Source: Heterocephalus glaber (lineage: Eukaryota > Chordata > Mammalia > Rodentia > Bathyergidae). From it: 64,000 nt of DNA. The stretch covers positions 2,204,069-2,268,068 of the forward strand of contig NW_004624743.1 of the NCBI RefSeq assembly GCF_000247695.1, given 5' to 3'. The position numbers and the translations under genes were made by a program. Shown piece by piece: positions 1 through 12,846 of this stretch. Below the pieces are notes generated by a model. The model was not told the DNA's origin, ran no database searches, and saw only the letters and a program-made list of their open reading frames with translations. Each line of letters opens with the position of its first letter. Position 1 is the first letter of the stretch.

Positions 1-79
1 TCAAAACCAAGAAATAGTATAGTACTTTTATATAAACTTAGTAAGAAAAGCCTTACTGTTTCCTAAGGGCACTCACTTA

Positions 80-250
80 ATGACCTCATTTTATCTTCCT
101 AAAATTCCTGTGAGACACATTGAGCAGTGGTGCTTATTTTTATTTTAACATCATCACTAACCATCCCATTTTATAGATGAAAAAACTGAGGACAAAAATA
201 ATTGAATATTGCTCAGGAATCTCTAGCAGGCAGTCATAAAGTTGAGATGA
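80..250 (+). repeat. MIR SINE fragment
   Basis: The core reads like a diverged MIR: a 'cctgtgag' stretch, then the hallmark 'ccattttatagatgaaaaaa' block followed by 'ctgagg' at about 168-192. MIR is an ancient tRNA-derived SINE shared by mammals. The copy is incomplete at its 5' end. Confidence 0.85.
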
Positions 251-284
251 GAGAGATACTAGCTTTTCTTTCATTTTCTAAATT

Positions 285-548
285 AAATTTATTTTTGACT
301 GAAAACTGTACGTATTCATGGGGTGGTGTGCAGTGTGTCAGTACGTGTACACATTGGGCATTGTTTAAGTCAGGTCGAACATACTGGGCTCCTCAAATGC
401 TTATCATTTCTTTATGGTGAAAACTTTCAAAATCCTTTCATGTGGCCTTTTGAAGTGTAAGCACATTGTTGTTATGTGCAGTTGCCATACTGTATAGTAG
501 TACTCTGCAACCTTTTGCTCCTATCAACTTAGTACCCAGTGATTATTG
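285..548 (-). mobile_element. L1 3' UTR fragment (old L1MA/L1PB type)
   Basis: Read on the plus strand, the order 'gtattcatggggtg', 'tgtacacattgggca', 'tcaaatgcttatcatttctt', 'atggtgaaaac', 'cacattgttgtta' and 'gctcctatcaact' follows the reverse complement of the 3' UTR of middle-aged mammalian L1 elements. Only the 3' UTR is present, so this is a 5'-truncated, inactive retrocopy. No coding remnant is visible. Confidence 0.85.
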
Positions 549-1785
549 GGACCATGGATCAATGGCACCACTGATGCTTGGGACCTATGGTCCCAAATAT
601 TTTCCACTTGGTCCTCTGCCTTTGCTCTTTGACAGAGTTATAAGTTGGGCTCTGGCAGTGTGATTGTAGAACTTTGAACAAATCATTCCCTTGAAATAAT
701 AGTGTCTGTGTTTCGTAGATCCCTGTGTCTGACCCAAGAACTTATGCCTGGTCTCTGAGAGTTAAGTATGCTACCTTGAAATGAAATATGGCTCATAGGA
801 CACTATTCCCTTACCAAAGAAACACTGCACATTGTATACCCCTCTCCGAGAGATGTAACATACGTTTGCATCTTAAAGCCTTTAAGAAATTCCACGAGAA
901 GGAGAATGACTTCAAGCTGTTCCATCAAGAATTTGTGAATCTTCTTTGGCTTTGAAACCCCTTTATGGAGAGAAAAGAATAACACTCCAAACTAGAGCTC
1001 CCTAAAACACATTTTTCCACTTCTTACTACAGAAAAATGTGTGGAGCTGCACAGTTGGGAGCCTCCTTCCTGACCTGAGATTGGGAGCTGCCAGGATGGA
1101 AGGTGGATACTGGTGACCGGCCCTGGGATGTCAGCAGGGCCTAAGGTTGGCCAAAGGGCCAGGGGGCCAAGGGGACATAGAAGGCAGAGCCAGGCATTGA
1201 AAGATAAGGAAGAGAACAACGAAGATAGGGAGATGCCTAGGAATGGAGATGAGGATAGGAGGGTAGGCTCAGGGCACATGAATGGGGACAGCAGTGAGAG
1301 AGAAGCAGCTTGCAGACTTGTCCTCCTTCCTCGCTCTTCCTCCTCCTCCAGTCCTGCTGCTGCAGACACTCAAGGATAGGAATGAGGGGAGGGGCTGCAA
1401 GACAAGGAGGGACCCGTCCAAGCAAGAATGGTGTCTGTGGAAGGAAGGGACAGAGAGGACAGGCATGGAACACAGGATATCTGGTGCTAGTAATAGTTTC
1501 CGGCTCTTCTCTGAAAAAGATGGAAGCCAGGGGCTGCTGGTATAGCCTGTGTCCTCCAGCAGTTGGGTGACCATACAGTTTATCAAAGGGAACACTTTTG
1601 AACAAAAAGGACATTATTAATAACTATGTGAGAACAACAGATATAAACTAGGAACATCTCAGACACACCGAGATATGTCACAACCTTGTCCAAGACTGAC
1701 TGATATTTATTATGGATCGCACTTTAGATGAGTTAAAACAAAACATCTTCATGGTCCCACCCAATAAACATGCATTATACACGGT
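549..1785. other. Unique sequence, no supported feature
   Basis: No repeat family is recognised. Overlapping short open frames occur on both strands around 990-1610, where a C/T-rich tract ('ctcttcctcctcctcc', about 1332) keeps several frames open at once. That pattern is compositional and none of the frames resembles a known protein. Confidence 0.6.
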
Positions 1786-2240
1786 GACATGAAAAGCACC
1801 CTGCTCGGCTTTGGGGGTGCAAAGATGAACCCACATATTGTGCCCCGAGGGAACCTCTGGTCAGTATGATGCGTTGGGTACTGACCAAGGGATTATCGCA
1901 AGCACTCCTAAGATGGTGAAGACCAAGATGCTGAGGAAGTTCTGAAGCAGGGAGGCTTGGAGATTTGATGATGATTGAAGTAGAGGGGCAGACTGATAAT
2001 TAACAGATGTGGCACACAGGGAAGGAAAGACAGAGTTTACGGGGCACAGAACACAAAGCGGGGGAGGAAGACATTTGGGAAACCAATGATCCAGCTTGGC
2101 AAAACCCGGTGTTCATGAGGAGGAGCAGTGGGAGATGAAGTTGGATGGGAAGGCGGGGCCAAGCTTGTGTGGGGCCACGAATGCAGCTGTAAATCAAGGG
2201 TAGAGCCCATGGGGACGTAATCAAAACCTTTGATTATGTA
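1786..2240 (+). mobile_element. L2 LINE fragment
   Basis: Two landmarks of the L2 3' region occur in order: 'gggggtgcaaagatgaac' near 1813 and 'gggagatgaagttggatggg' near 2130, followed by 'aaggcggggccaagcttg'. In L2 these correspond to the 'ggggatgcaaagatgaataa' and 'gagatgaggctggagaggta' blocks. The copy is heavily diverged, with weakly matching DNA between the landmarks. L2 has been inactive since before the placental radiation. Confidence 0.65.
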
Positions 2241-2414
2241 GTAGCAGTCTGTGACAGCCACCAAACCCAAAGTCCCTTTCATACAGCTATGCAGAGCTGC
2301 AGAAGTATTGGGGCCCACTCTGCATTTTCACACGGCTGAACCCAGAAAAACGAGAGTCTGCAAACATCAGAGACAGACATAAACATCAAGCCTCTTATCA
2401 GATCTAAATTAGGC

Positions 2415-2590
2415 AGTCATATTAACTTTCTATCGCTGCTCTAAAACCCTGCCACAGGTTCAGTGGCCTGAAAGAACACAAATTCTCGAGACCTGGACTA
2501 TCCTTTGCCAAGTGACACGTGTGCAGGTTCCCGAGATTAGCCCTGGACATCTTTGGGGCACGGGGGCTGTTATGCTGTCTACCATGGAGA
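2415..2590 (-). mobile_element. MLT1-type MaLR LTR with large internal deletion
   Basis: The left part ('taactttctatcgctgct', then 'cagtggcctgaaagaacaca') matches the reverse complement of an MLT1 3' end. About 60 bases later, 'gacatctttggggcacgg' and 'tgctgtctaccat' match the reverse complement of the MLT1 5' end. Most of the usual ~400-bp LTR body between them is missing, so this is a solo LTR that lost its centre. No target duplication is recognised. Confidence 0.7.
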
Positions 2591-3239
2591 TTCAGCAGCC
2601 AGATCTTTCCATGATGTTTTCTTTCCCACACCCCTGGCCCAGGCCTTGGCTCTTGACCTCACCCATTATTCCTCAAAGCACTTCTAATACTCAGTGTTGT
2701 GGACAGCAGAATTTTACTGAAGATCTGTGAATCGTGAGCAGTGATCATGTTCGAGTGTGGAGAAGGACTTAAATTCAAACGTAATCCCTCTTTGCTTTAA
2801 AGTTTTTGGTCACAGGGAGTTCTTTTTAGCTGCTTTCCCCTTTGGCCTGCCTACTTTCCCATCTCCAGTGATATATTTTTCCTCTTCTCTTTTCTCCAAG
2901 CTCTGAGCCTTCCAAAATTCCTCCCTCCTAATCCTCACTGGAAATGGAAGTCCCTGACACTTTATTACTTACCGGCAATCTGACCTTTTTGTCTCAACCT
3001 TCCCTGTCCAGGATACATCCTGGGTCTTCCCTTCCATGACCAGAAAGACCCATCAGCATCTCGTAAGGCAAATTCTCTGTCTGCAGTCCAGTTTAGTACT
3101 TTTTAATAGTTAATTTTCTTCTCCCTTCATGCTATCAGAGAAGGCTTTATTGCCCATTTTAGAAAGTGCTTTCCTTTCTATTACAGTGGGTAACATTCCT
3201 CAGCTCAGCCCACTGCCTCGACAGGGCAGTGGTTTATAC
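2591..3239. other. Unique pyrimidine-rich sequence
   Basis: T/C-rich DNA with no repeat family or open frame that I can support. Confidence 0.55.
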
Positions 3240-3400
3240 CTGGGGTGGCTATACCAGCCTGAGCCCAGGAATCAGGAGCCAGCAGCTGATTCCAGCTGTC
3301 TCAAGTGACAGGTAACCCTGGGCAGGTTACATCCTCTCTGAATCACCGCTCTGTCACCTGTCAGATGGGAAAGCCGATTGGATTTCTCTGATTCCAATAT
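3240..3400 (-). repeat. MIR SINE
   Basis: The plus strand shows the reverse-complement MIR core: 'aaccctgggcaggttacatc', 'ctctctgaatcaccgctctg' and 'cacctgtcagatgggaaa'. These correspond to the MIR 'gaccttgggcaagtcactta...cctcatctgtaaaatggg' landmarks. Confidence 0.8.
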
Positions 3401-4019
3401 TCTAGTTGGGTGGGATTTGTACTGTGTACCCTCTTGAACGAGAGCAGGCTCTTAGAAGGCAAGCTATGAGCGAGCTGGGTCTGTTCAGCCACTGGGCCAC
3501 TCCTGAAAATTCAGAGGATGTGGATGACAGTGGAATTAAAGAAGTCCTTTCTGGTGCCCTGGGGCCCTGGTCATTCTGGAAGAACCCCGTTGAACTGGTA
3601 GGTTCTGCTTGTAGCAGGTGTGGGGGAGGTATTTGACATAATAGTGGCTGGAAATAATATAGTGTTTTGGGGATCCAGAAACTGTACCACTGGGATTCTG
3701 GCTTAATATTCTGAGACTGTATTCATTTGGGCACCCCGACCATTTTCCTTATTTTGGAAAGTTCGGTTAGGGTGGTAGCCAACCCATGGAAGCCATGGTG
3801 ACTAACTGAAAGAGAAATCCAATGAGAATTAGTGGGTTTTTTTTAAAGATTAGCAGTTTTGTATGGGATGGAAGGAAATAGTGGGGTCAAGGAGGAAGAA
3901 ACCCAAGGAAGAGACTGTTGTCAAAGTTCAGGTGCAGGACAGACGCCAGCTGCTGTCGGGCTTTCCTACAGCACCGGCTGAAGACGAGAACAACAGGATC
4001 TACAGAGCTCTGAGGTCAG
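3401..4019. other. Unique sequence
   Basis: Open frames at 3406-3636 and 3863-4054 are short, start with or depend on ordinary genomic DNA, and resemble nothing known. The stretch ends where the L1 begins. Confidence 0.5.
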
Positions 4020-4775
4020 CTACCACATTAATGCTCAACATCAGAGAAATGTAAATTAAAACAACACTGAGATTCTACCTCACTCCAGAAAGAATGGCCA
4101 TCATGACAAAATCAAATAACAAATGCTGGCCAGGGTGCAGGGGAAAAGGAACCCTTCTCGACTGTTGGAGGGAGTGTCAACTAGTACAGCCACTGTGGAA
4201 GTCAGCGTAGAAACTCCTCAAAATGCTGAAGCTGGAAATTTCACTGGACTCAGCTATTCTCTTTCTAGGTATCTTCATGAAAGAGTAAAGACCTCATATT
4301 ACAGTGATATATGCATGCTCATGTTTACAGCGGCACAATTCATAATAGGTAAATCTTGGAAGCAGCCTATATGTCCATCAACAGATGAATGTACAAAGAA
4401 AATGTGGTATTTATGAACAATGGAGCACTACTGTGCCATAAAGAAGGATAAACTTGAGTCATCTGTAGGAAAATGGATGCACCTTGAGACCATAATGCTA
4501 AGTGAAATAAATCAGAAACAAGCTTAACTATTGCATGATTTCTCTTATATGAGAAACTCAAAATATAAAAAAGAGCAAAATAAGAGATAGGTAATAGAAA
4601 ACAGGGAGATGGATGTTTTTCCAAAGTGACCAGGAGATGGAGAGGGGGAAAGGAAGGAGATATAAAAAGAATGAAGGTGAGTTATGAGCATGTACCAACT
4701 TCCCATGAGGAAGTGACCACTATGTACTCTAAAGGTGGACTATTAAAAATAAAAATTAAAAAAAAACAACCACTG
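4020..4775 (+). mobile_element. L1 LINE, 5'-truncated (end of ORF2, 3' UTR, A-rich tail)
   Basis: The order follows the last part of L1 ORF2: 'aatgctcaacatcagagaaa', 'agaatggccatcatgacaaa', 'gccactgtggaagtcagcg', 'tgtccatcaacagatgaatg' and 'aggaaaatggatgcaccttg', then a 3' UTR and an A-rich tail at about 4745-4770. The interrupted frame at 4123-4416 is part of the ORF2 C-terminus. The reverse-transcriptase and endonuclease domains are absent and frames are broken, so it is dead. The same 3' end recurs at 49,815, which suggests one L1 lineage. Confidence 0.92.
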
Positions 4776-5039
4776 GCTAGCAAACACACATGCTAGGGAG
4801 GAGCTCACCACTGTACGGAAAGGGACGCTTCCATTAGGCTTTGATGATGCTTTGCAGATTGTGGAAATGAAGTTGTTGCTTAATACCCTAAATAACAAGA
4901 AAAGAGACCAAATCTGCCTAAGGGGTCACATTGGGGTGGGAAAGGGAGATCAGAAGGAACATGTTTGAAGGGAATGAAATAAAAAAATAAAACTACTTCC
5001 TGTTTATACCTCGTGATGTCCAGCTCCAGTATGAAATGT

Positions 5040-5292
5040 TGTGGGAGTAGTAATAAACAATGACAACAACAGCAATAATAATCAGCCTTTGTTGACCACT
5101 TCAGGTTGGGGTGGGCACTACTATTTGGTAAAGATACATTATTTTATTTAATCCCTACAAGCACCCCACAACCCCGTAAGAAGATGCTATTAAATTTAAT
5201 CCCACTTAATAGATTAAAAACTGAATCTCAGAGATGTTAAGTAACTTTTCTACAAAATACTCTTAATAAGCAGCTAATTTCAGACCTTATAC
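5040..5292 (+). repeat. Near full-length MIR SINE
   Basis: The MIR order is nearly complete: 'taataatcagcctttgttga', 'tttatttaatccctacaagc', 'ccccacaaccccgtaagaag', 'cacttaatagattaaaaact', 'gaatctcagagatgttaagt' and 'aacttttctacaaaatac'. About 250 bp survive, which is close to the full length of the family. It is the best preserved MIR in the window. Confidence 0.9.
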
Positions 5293-7104
5293 AGCCCATC
5301 TGAGGCAGTAATAGGGTGGCAGTCATAAAAAGAAGAGAAGCAAGGAATTAGTAAATGAAATCTCTTATTATTCACTCTAATCCAGGCATGGATGACAAAA
5401 GGGATAAAAAGCTATGACACAATTTATGTACATGATACCACTTTGGCTGCTGTACAATCCACAAATAGCATTTGTTCCTAAATAGAAAGCTACTAAACAC
5501 ACCTCTTAAATAATTTGGTTTTGGTGTTTTGCTTTTGTTTTAAAAGAAATGCTTCCTGAGCATTTGCAATTAGTTTTTTGGAGTAGAACCAATATATTAA
5601 TTTGACATTTATGCCATATCAGTGTTCTGCTCTGGGTAGGGTCTTTGACAGAAGTAACTGAGTACACATTTATTGTTTTTGTGATGATGTCGCTTTTTAA
5701 TGTCAACTTCAATTCAAGAATAATTTCTACCCCGTGAACTCCTTGGAAGAGGGAAAGTTCTGAGCCGAGAATGTTCACAGACAGGGATCTGGCACATCTA
5801 GGTCCTTGTTACCTTTTAATTGAGCACCTACTAGGTTCCGGGCACTGAGGGCAGTGTTATGCTTTTGTGATAGCACAACCCTTTTTATGTTGTCTGTTCG
5901 GTGTTCACCACGTCTCCTTTTGCCATCTAAAGGGATTCTGACATTTGGTCTTCAGCTTTGCCTCTTCTCTGTGCTCTGAGACTTTGCTCAGGCATGTGTG
6001 AGACAGAGTGGGACTGACAGCCAGAGGGACAACACTAAGGGAGGAGAGGTGTGACTGGAAGGCAGTCCTAGAGGCCCAAGCTGACTTTCCACCACACCAT
6101 GTGGTCCCATAGCCACCTGGGGAGCAGGGCCGACTCCCAACCCTCTCTGCAGTGGGGCTTCTGTGGACTCTGGTGTCAGACACAGGTGGAAAGGCTGGTC
6201 TCTGATGTTTGAAGAAGAGAAATGGCTGCACTCTGGGCCCAGAAATTGGGCGGGCCTGTTGTCCTCAGCCTGCTGGTAGGCTGGATGGGTCATTCTGAAG
6301 TCCAGTCACTCTGCTTGTTCACCACAGAAGGTAGGCTCACACTGTTGCTAGCATTGCTCTGTGGCCATTCATCTTTCTTAAAATCAGGTTTTTGGACTAG
6401 GTTGCTGCCTGACAAGAAGAAGGGAAGCATAGAAGCTTTCTTCAAGCTGTTGGCCAAGTGGCTGTAGCCCTTCCGACGGACGGCCAGGCTGTAAACGAAG
6501 AAGGTCTGCACTTGCTTTGGAGAACTATCATTTGAAATGGCTTGAAGTAATGTTCTCTTTCTCTATCACCATAGAAACCATTATAAAATTTCTTATAATA
6601 CCTCAGAAACAGGACTCACTACTCCTATGGAATGGATATGGGTAGAGACAACCTCCAAGGAAATAAAGAGCTCTGTGACAGAACCATACAGTGCCCTGGA
6701 AGAAATCTCCAAGTCACTGTGGACACTGAGTCCGTGAACAAGTAAGGGAAAGAGGCTCAACAGTACTCGGAGGTGGTTTCGTAATGGTGTCCAGATACCA
6801 CTTTCTACAATTGGACAAACTTTCTCTCCTATTGAGGGAACATGGCACAGAGGTGCTAACAGCAGACTGGTTTCTTCTGTATTCAGGGAGAGCACACACT
6901 GGGCCATTGCGGACCAGCCAGGAGTTGTATAAAAATGATTTGACAAAAAGAAATAGCCAGTGTGCTGTGCCAAAATTTGGAGTAGTCTTCTTCAAGATGA
7001 ATCATATTCCATTCCAAAATGTCAAGTAGATTTAGTCACTTTAATCTTTGAATTAGACAAAAACTTGACACTTTTATAAACACGAAGGGAAATGACAAGT
7101 ATAG
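5293..7104. other. Unique sequence, element-poor
   Basis: No repeat is confidently recognised, apart from a possible MIR scrap at 5820-5850 ('gagcacctactaggttccgg'). Open frames at 5905-6293 and 6593-7029 overlap one another on both strands and match no known family. Confidence 0.5.
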
Positions 7105-7262
7105 GTCCCAGTACGGACACATTGGGCAGGTTGCATGGCTAGGGGTAGCCTGCACCTCAGTTTCCTCATCCCCATCTATTTACGGGAAGATTAAATAAAA
7201 TAACCCATGTCAGCTCCTTAGTACTGCCTTCAGTATTTAGCGAGCACTCAGTGGTGAATGTT
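7105..7262 (-). repeat. MIR SINE
   Basis: Reverse-complement MIR landmarks on the plus strand: 'attgggcaggttgcatggc', 'cacctcagtttcctcatccc', 'gattaaataaaataaccca' and 'agcgagcactcagtggtgaa'. The match covers most of the 3' two thirds of the element. Confidence 0.88.
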
Positions 7263-8964
7263 AGGAAATATTAGTTATCAAGAGTAATAATGAATAGAAG
7301 AACTGATAAAACATGTGCTCGGACCAACAGCTATTGCTAATTTTTACACCCTTTCCCTGGAACCCACAGTCAATGTCTGATCTTAAATCATTGAGAAGAG
7401 TATGCCTAGGGAGAAGGTAAGCCCTGATCTGAAAGGTGCAGTCAATGCAGTTCCTGTACAGCTCTGACCTTTCTGGGACTGGTGAATCTCGAAGTTTCAA
7501 AGTGCCATAGGCATCCTCCTTGCAGCATTTCCTCCTGAGGCCTGCAAAAAAGTCTGTTTTGCTGAGACCTTGGGCCTGATTTCCAGTGGGAAAGGGGCTG
7601 GGGAATTTGGCTTCATTTCCAAGTACCTTTGCACTTTTCCCAGTTGCAAGAGCCTCCAAGCTTCCCCGGATTGCCTCGTTTCAATGACGTGGGATCTTTC
7701 AAAGGGAAAGTAATAATTCCACCGAGAACTTAGCATTTCTGACAGCCAGCCTCCCACTGTCCTCCATGCTTCATAAATTATGCTGCCTCTGAGTGTGAGC
7801 TGGGCAGCACTGCTTTCCTGGGCCCTCGTGAGTCATGGTTTCTCTTAACTCTGTCAGTGCCTCGTCAGCAGAGCTGTTCTTTTTGGACAGAATGTGACGA
7901 CGTCTGCTTCTTCCAGGGCAGCTTGCAAACTGGGTACTGACTTTTATGTATCAAATTTTTAAAAAACAATTTCAAGGTGACTAATAACTATTAGCAGTAG
8001 GAGTTACTTCCAAATTCAGAAAACATTAGCATTTAATTAACAATCTGCTGTCTGAAAATACACTGTGACCCGAGAAGCCAGTCTGATGATCATGTACTCT
8101 TACTGTTAAAGATAACTAACAAACCAAAGAGTGGTGCTGTCCAGGTCAGAGATGGAGAGCCTATAATTAATAGGAAGTGAAACTAAACACGTGCAGATCC
8201 AAAGGTCAGCCAGCACACAAGGCGACTGAACCAGCTTCCGGCTTGATAGATCACAGCAGCTCCTTCCCAGCCCAGCCCACCTGTGGGCATTAGAGGGGGA
8301 GGCTCAAAGTGAATGAGTGAAAACCCTGAACACCCTTCACCTCTGGAGCACCTGTGTAAGATGCAGCATCTTAACATGCAAGCATAAATCACACGTTCTT
8401 CGGAATAAGTTCCAGCTCCCCACTGCTTCCGGCACTTCTCAGGAGTCTTCCAAGACACAGGGCGCTTCCTCCCTTGGGGAGACAGGAGCATGTTCCTAGT
8501 GTTCCCAGCATTCCTCTTACTTCTGTGTGCCTAGAGGGGTCTGTAATAGCCTGAGTGCTTTTTTAGGCTTAAGGATAGGGAGAAAGAGGAAAGAAGAAAA
8601 CATTTGCATGGGATATGGATGCACAGAAAGCCTTTTAGGGTTCAGGGAAGCAAATTCTTAAAAAGCTATAGGATGAAACCAACAGGAATGCAAAAGGAGA
8701 CTGAAACAAAATAGTTGTGTGATTATGTATGGACAGCACAATGTTTGTATTGTGATGAGAACCACAAGTTCTCATTGCATTTTACAGTTCTTTGATGATT
8801 CATGCACTAGTGGGAAATTTTTAAGTGGAAGGGCCTCTGAAAGGTGTCCTTTTGCTTGTGATAGTGGTCTTAGCATGTAGATTCTCATTCATTTCTAACC
8901 TAAATATGCCCAAAGGAGAAACCTTTCAATCACAAATACTTTTCAAAAAGAAGTGGCTCCTTTG

Positions 8965-8966
<2 letters not shown>

Positions 8967-8995
<29 letters not shown>
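8967..8995. repeat. (GT)n microsatellite
   Basis: About 14 uninterrupted GT units follow 'tttggg' and end at 'gatgcc'. It is a perfect dinucleotide run. Confidence 0.97.
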
Positions 8996-10877
8996 ATGCC
9001 CTGTACATTGTATGATGTTCTGCAGTGTCTCTTTCACCTATTAGAAACCAGAAGCACTTTCCAGCTGGGATACTCAGAATGTCTCCGTTTGTTCTGTCTC
9101 CTGAATCACAGCTCACTTCCAGGTGAGAAGTATTCCTGGGAACCAGACTGATCTTGGTTTCTATCCATGGCCTAGTACTGTGGGATCCAGGTTGGGCTAT
9201 TACTCTCTATGCTCAGTTTCTTTATCTTATAAAATATGAAGTGTAGGGAAAATTGTGAAAGAACCTTAAATGGTCTAAAAGTTGAAGGAGAATCTTCACT
9301 GGTCAGCAAGGGATACAGATCTCTAGCATATTCTTTTAAGTTATCCGAGTTGACGAAGGCTCTTATTTCTATCGTCTTTAAGCTACTTTACAATTGTATA
9401 ACTTACAGAAAAGTGATCATAATGTCAGTCTTGATTTGATGATAAAAAGTCCAAATTGTGTCTGGTGGGATCCAATTGATTTTGTTTTGCATTTGGAAAT
9501 TATCAAGTTTTTCCTGGATTTGGATCTAGTTTAAAATTCATTCAACATTCCTTATCTGACTACCTTTGTGTGCTATGAATTCCCCTTTGAATCTGTTGTA
9601 ACATTGTAGCGGTTCCCTCATTAATTAGTGAATTAAGTAAAATCTTTGACATGTGTTTAAAAAGGAAAAGTGGTTGCCCTTACAATGATCTGCTCTTGCT
9701 TTTTGAGATGAAAACATGAGATGCTTACACAGGGACCTCTAGAGCAGACGTCTCCAATATCACATCTTCTCCAGCCAAACCACTTCCTTCCTGATTCCTT
9801 AAAGCCCTTGTAGTTTGTGTACGCATTAATCAAATAAATGAGGAAAAGGAAGTGAGGACTTGAACATAGGGGTCCTGTCCATAATGTTATTCCCTTCTCT
9901 GGATTCCTTGTTTATGCTGTTGGAATTTCCTAGGTAGATGTCCACCTAAAGCACTTAACTCTGTTGGAAAGAATATTTGGAAAAGGATCTCTGACACCCA
10001 GCAGGGCCACAACTACCTGATTGCGTGCAAAACTAAAATCACATTATACGTTAATTTGTGGGAGTTAGATTTCCTACAGAAGTCATTACTATAAAAAACC
10101 AATTGTACTGTTAACTGCCCCCATAGTGTTTCATTTCAACCCACTTACTAAGGTGTTCCAACATGAGCCTGTATCTGGAAGGGATTCGGGAGTGAAAATA
10201 TACTAAAACCCCTAAAGCATAGTCCTGCATTCTAGGAGAAACTACCTTTTTCTTTTTAGTTCTCTGCTCATAATTTGCATGTGATCTTGGGAATCCCAGG
10301 GATCATCCGGAGTCTCCGTCCTTGTCTACAAGGTGGGTGGACCATAGCACTTCCAGGTCAGCTTCAAGATTCCATGGTGCCACAATGTTGTCTCTATAGT
10401 GTTTTCTTGAGCGAATCATTGTGTTTCACGCAGACACAAGTATTGACATTATGTATTGATAATCCCTAACTCTCTACTCCTCCAGGGTTATGACCCCCTC
10501 TCCTACTTTGGCCCTGCCTTACCTTTCTGCTCTGGTCCGGTAACAGAGTTCCCATCTGGGAACTGGAATGCCAGCTCCGTTCCCTACCCAGGAACAGCCT
10601 TAGCAAGTCTTCAGCCTCTGCCTCCTGCCCTACATGAGAGTGTGTTCGAGAGCATGTGCTTGGAATGTGCCCTGATTCCTGAGGACAGAGGGGTTTTGTA
10701 TTGTCGAGGTACCCTATTATTTTCAGGCCCAAGGGATCCTCCTTCATTGTTTCCCTCTCTGCCATTCCTTGCCCACCATCTGCTCTTCCTTCGTGGCTGC
10801 ATGTTTTGTCTTTGACTGTTGAGGATCAGGTCAGCAGCTGCAGAAGAACTTGATTAGTGCCTTGCTTTTCCCGACAG

Positions 10878-10946
10878 CATTGATCTGGGCCGTGTCCCTT
10901 CACTGAGGGGGAGCGGCGCTGCTGAGAGGGCTGTAGCCTAGTCAAG
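10878..10946 (+). other. Possible non-coding exon (splice signals only)
   Basis: A pyrimidine-rich acceptor ('cttgcttttcccgacag', 10,861-10,877) is followed by 69 bases and a consensus-like donor ('caaggtgagt', 10,943-10,952). All three frames contain a stop, so it cannot be a through-coding exon, but it could belong to a long non-coding RNA. Pairs of splice-like sites also occur by chance in tens of kilobases, so support is weak. Confidence 0.15.
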
Positions 10947-12846
10947 GTGAGTTGGGGCAGTCTACTCAGTCGTTACTCTTGCCTCAGCTGTTAATTTGCC
11001 TAAATAAGAACTGGCTGCAAATTTTTATTTAAAATCCACTGCCTGATGGAGACCTTGTGATGGCAAGATTCAAAGACAATTTTTATTGCTAAGTTATTTG
11101 TCCTTTGAAAGAAAGAAAATTTGATGTTTAATATTTAAACAGCATCTATTTTGCCAAATTATTTGATATCTGTTGTTAACTGCATAACCATTTAAGGTCA
11201 ATTTCTAGAGACTTTCCCCTACATTTGAAGCACTACAGGAATTTATTTGTAATGCTTCTGCATGAAAAGTTGCCAGCCATTTCTTACCATGGTGGCTACT
11301 GCTAGCAGATCTGTTCATTAGTAATGAAATAAAGAAACATTTTCTATTTTGATGGATTTTAATTTTCCCATTATGTCAAACTGCTTTTTTTTCTTGGGGA
11401 CAAGAATAAATTCTTTTCATCTTTAAAATATTACCACTTCTTTACATTTGGGAAAATTGAACAAAACTTAGCACAAGGAAATGCACTGTCTCTGGGTGCA
11501 GAAGATAACTCCGAGCATTTTCATTCCATTTTTGTCTTGAGGTTCAGGAATCATTAAAAAATGCATGCATGCACTTGGGAACAAACCTGACTGAGAGTCC
11601 ATCTCTCTGTGCATTTTAAAGATGGTCCTTCAAGACCATCCCCACCTTATAGAGCCGAAATGTTCCAGCCCAACAAAGTGGTCAGATGGCAGATTTTATT
11701 GCTTGAGCAAAGTGCAGCTGCAATCTCCCTGGAGCCCTGGAAAATCTACTCAACTCATTCTTTTCACAGGACCCAGAATTCCTACAAGTCTATTCCATAC
11801 TGAAATAGGAAAAGGCATGCACACACTTCTAAGGCAGTATAATACAAATTTCAGGTACAACACAAAATTGTAGTTCTATGAAGGGAACCCAAAACCCACC
11901 ATACTGTCAAATAAGCAAATTCATTCATGAATACTTAGTGAGGACTCAACTGTGGACTAAGAATGAAATATCTTTCTTCCATTCATTGTGTACATTTCCA
12001 AGGTTAAAGGAGACCTAAGCACTGGTGTCTACTTTGCTTTGCCAAGTGACCCTGGGAAGACGATTACCTAGCTGACTTGTTCATTAAGTGTAAACGGCAA
12101 ATCTGTGATTCCAGATCGAAGGAGATGATGTGACAATACCCTAAAAAGTATGCAGCTACGCTCGTTTTTTTATTGCAGTTGGAGATGTATTTAAAGTGCC
12201 TGCTTTCCTGTAAGTCTCCTCCTCCAGTAACTGCCCACACCCAGGACCCTTACTAAGCAGGTGGGCATGGTGGCCACGTTTGGGCCTCCCTGTTTGGTGA
12301 CATGAGCCAGGGTGGACACCTGACCAAAGACACCCAACAGCAGGAAGGAATCATATTCTCCTGGAATGAAGGACATTCAAGAGTCTTCTCAGATGGTGCT
12401 CTCTTGATGCGGGGAAATTAGGGTCCATGATGGCCAGGGAGGGAGAAGCAGTTCCTCTGCTCTAGGTCCTTAATCTCATCCAGTCCATGGGTAGACACTG
12501 ATTTTTTTCCTAAGGTGGCCAGGAGATAGATGGCCCATTATAACCTCACAATAAACTTCCCTTGAGTGGCTTCCCCTGGAAACCAGCAGAGCTTTGAGTG
12601 AAACAACAGCACCACAACTACACTGGGCATTACCAAGAACACTGTAGATCTTACCATACCAAAAGCAAATGTTTCCAACTGTCCTCTGCAGCTACCAAGA
12701 TGAAACTTTCCAGATAGGCTTTTCAAAATGTAAAATATAGACTGGACCATAAACGATGTAAAAACAGGCGCAATTTGCAGCACAAAGATTGATCAAGCTT
12801 GAAAATGTGCCTCAAGCAACACAGAATCTGGTATTTTCTTCTGAAA

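Larger units (their letters stand above)
7263..12846. other. 5.6-kb element-poor unique region
   Basis: Apart from a (GT)n tract at 8967-8995, no interspersed repeat is recognised. The DNA is AT-rich, especially 9,450-10,260 and 11,000-11,600. Short open frames are scattered and unconvincing. One splice-like unit at 10,878-10,946 is listed separately. Element-poor stretches of this size are common in gene deserts around developmental regulators, which is a possible reading here. Confidence 0.5.

Noticed and set aside
4123..4416. 97-codon frame with protein-like composition
   Set aside because: It is also an L1 ORF2 C-terminal remnant, truncated and followed by an L1 3' UTR.
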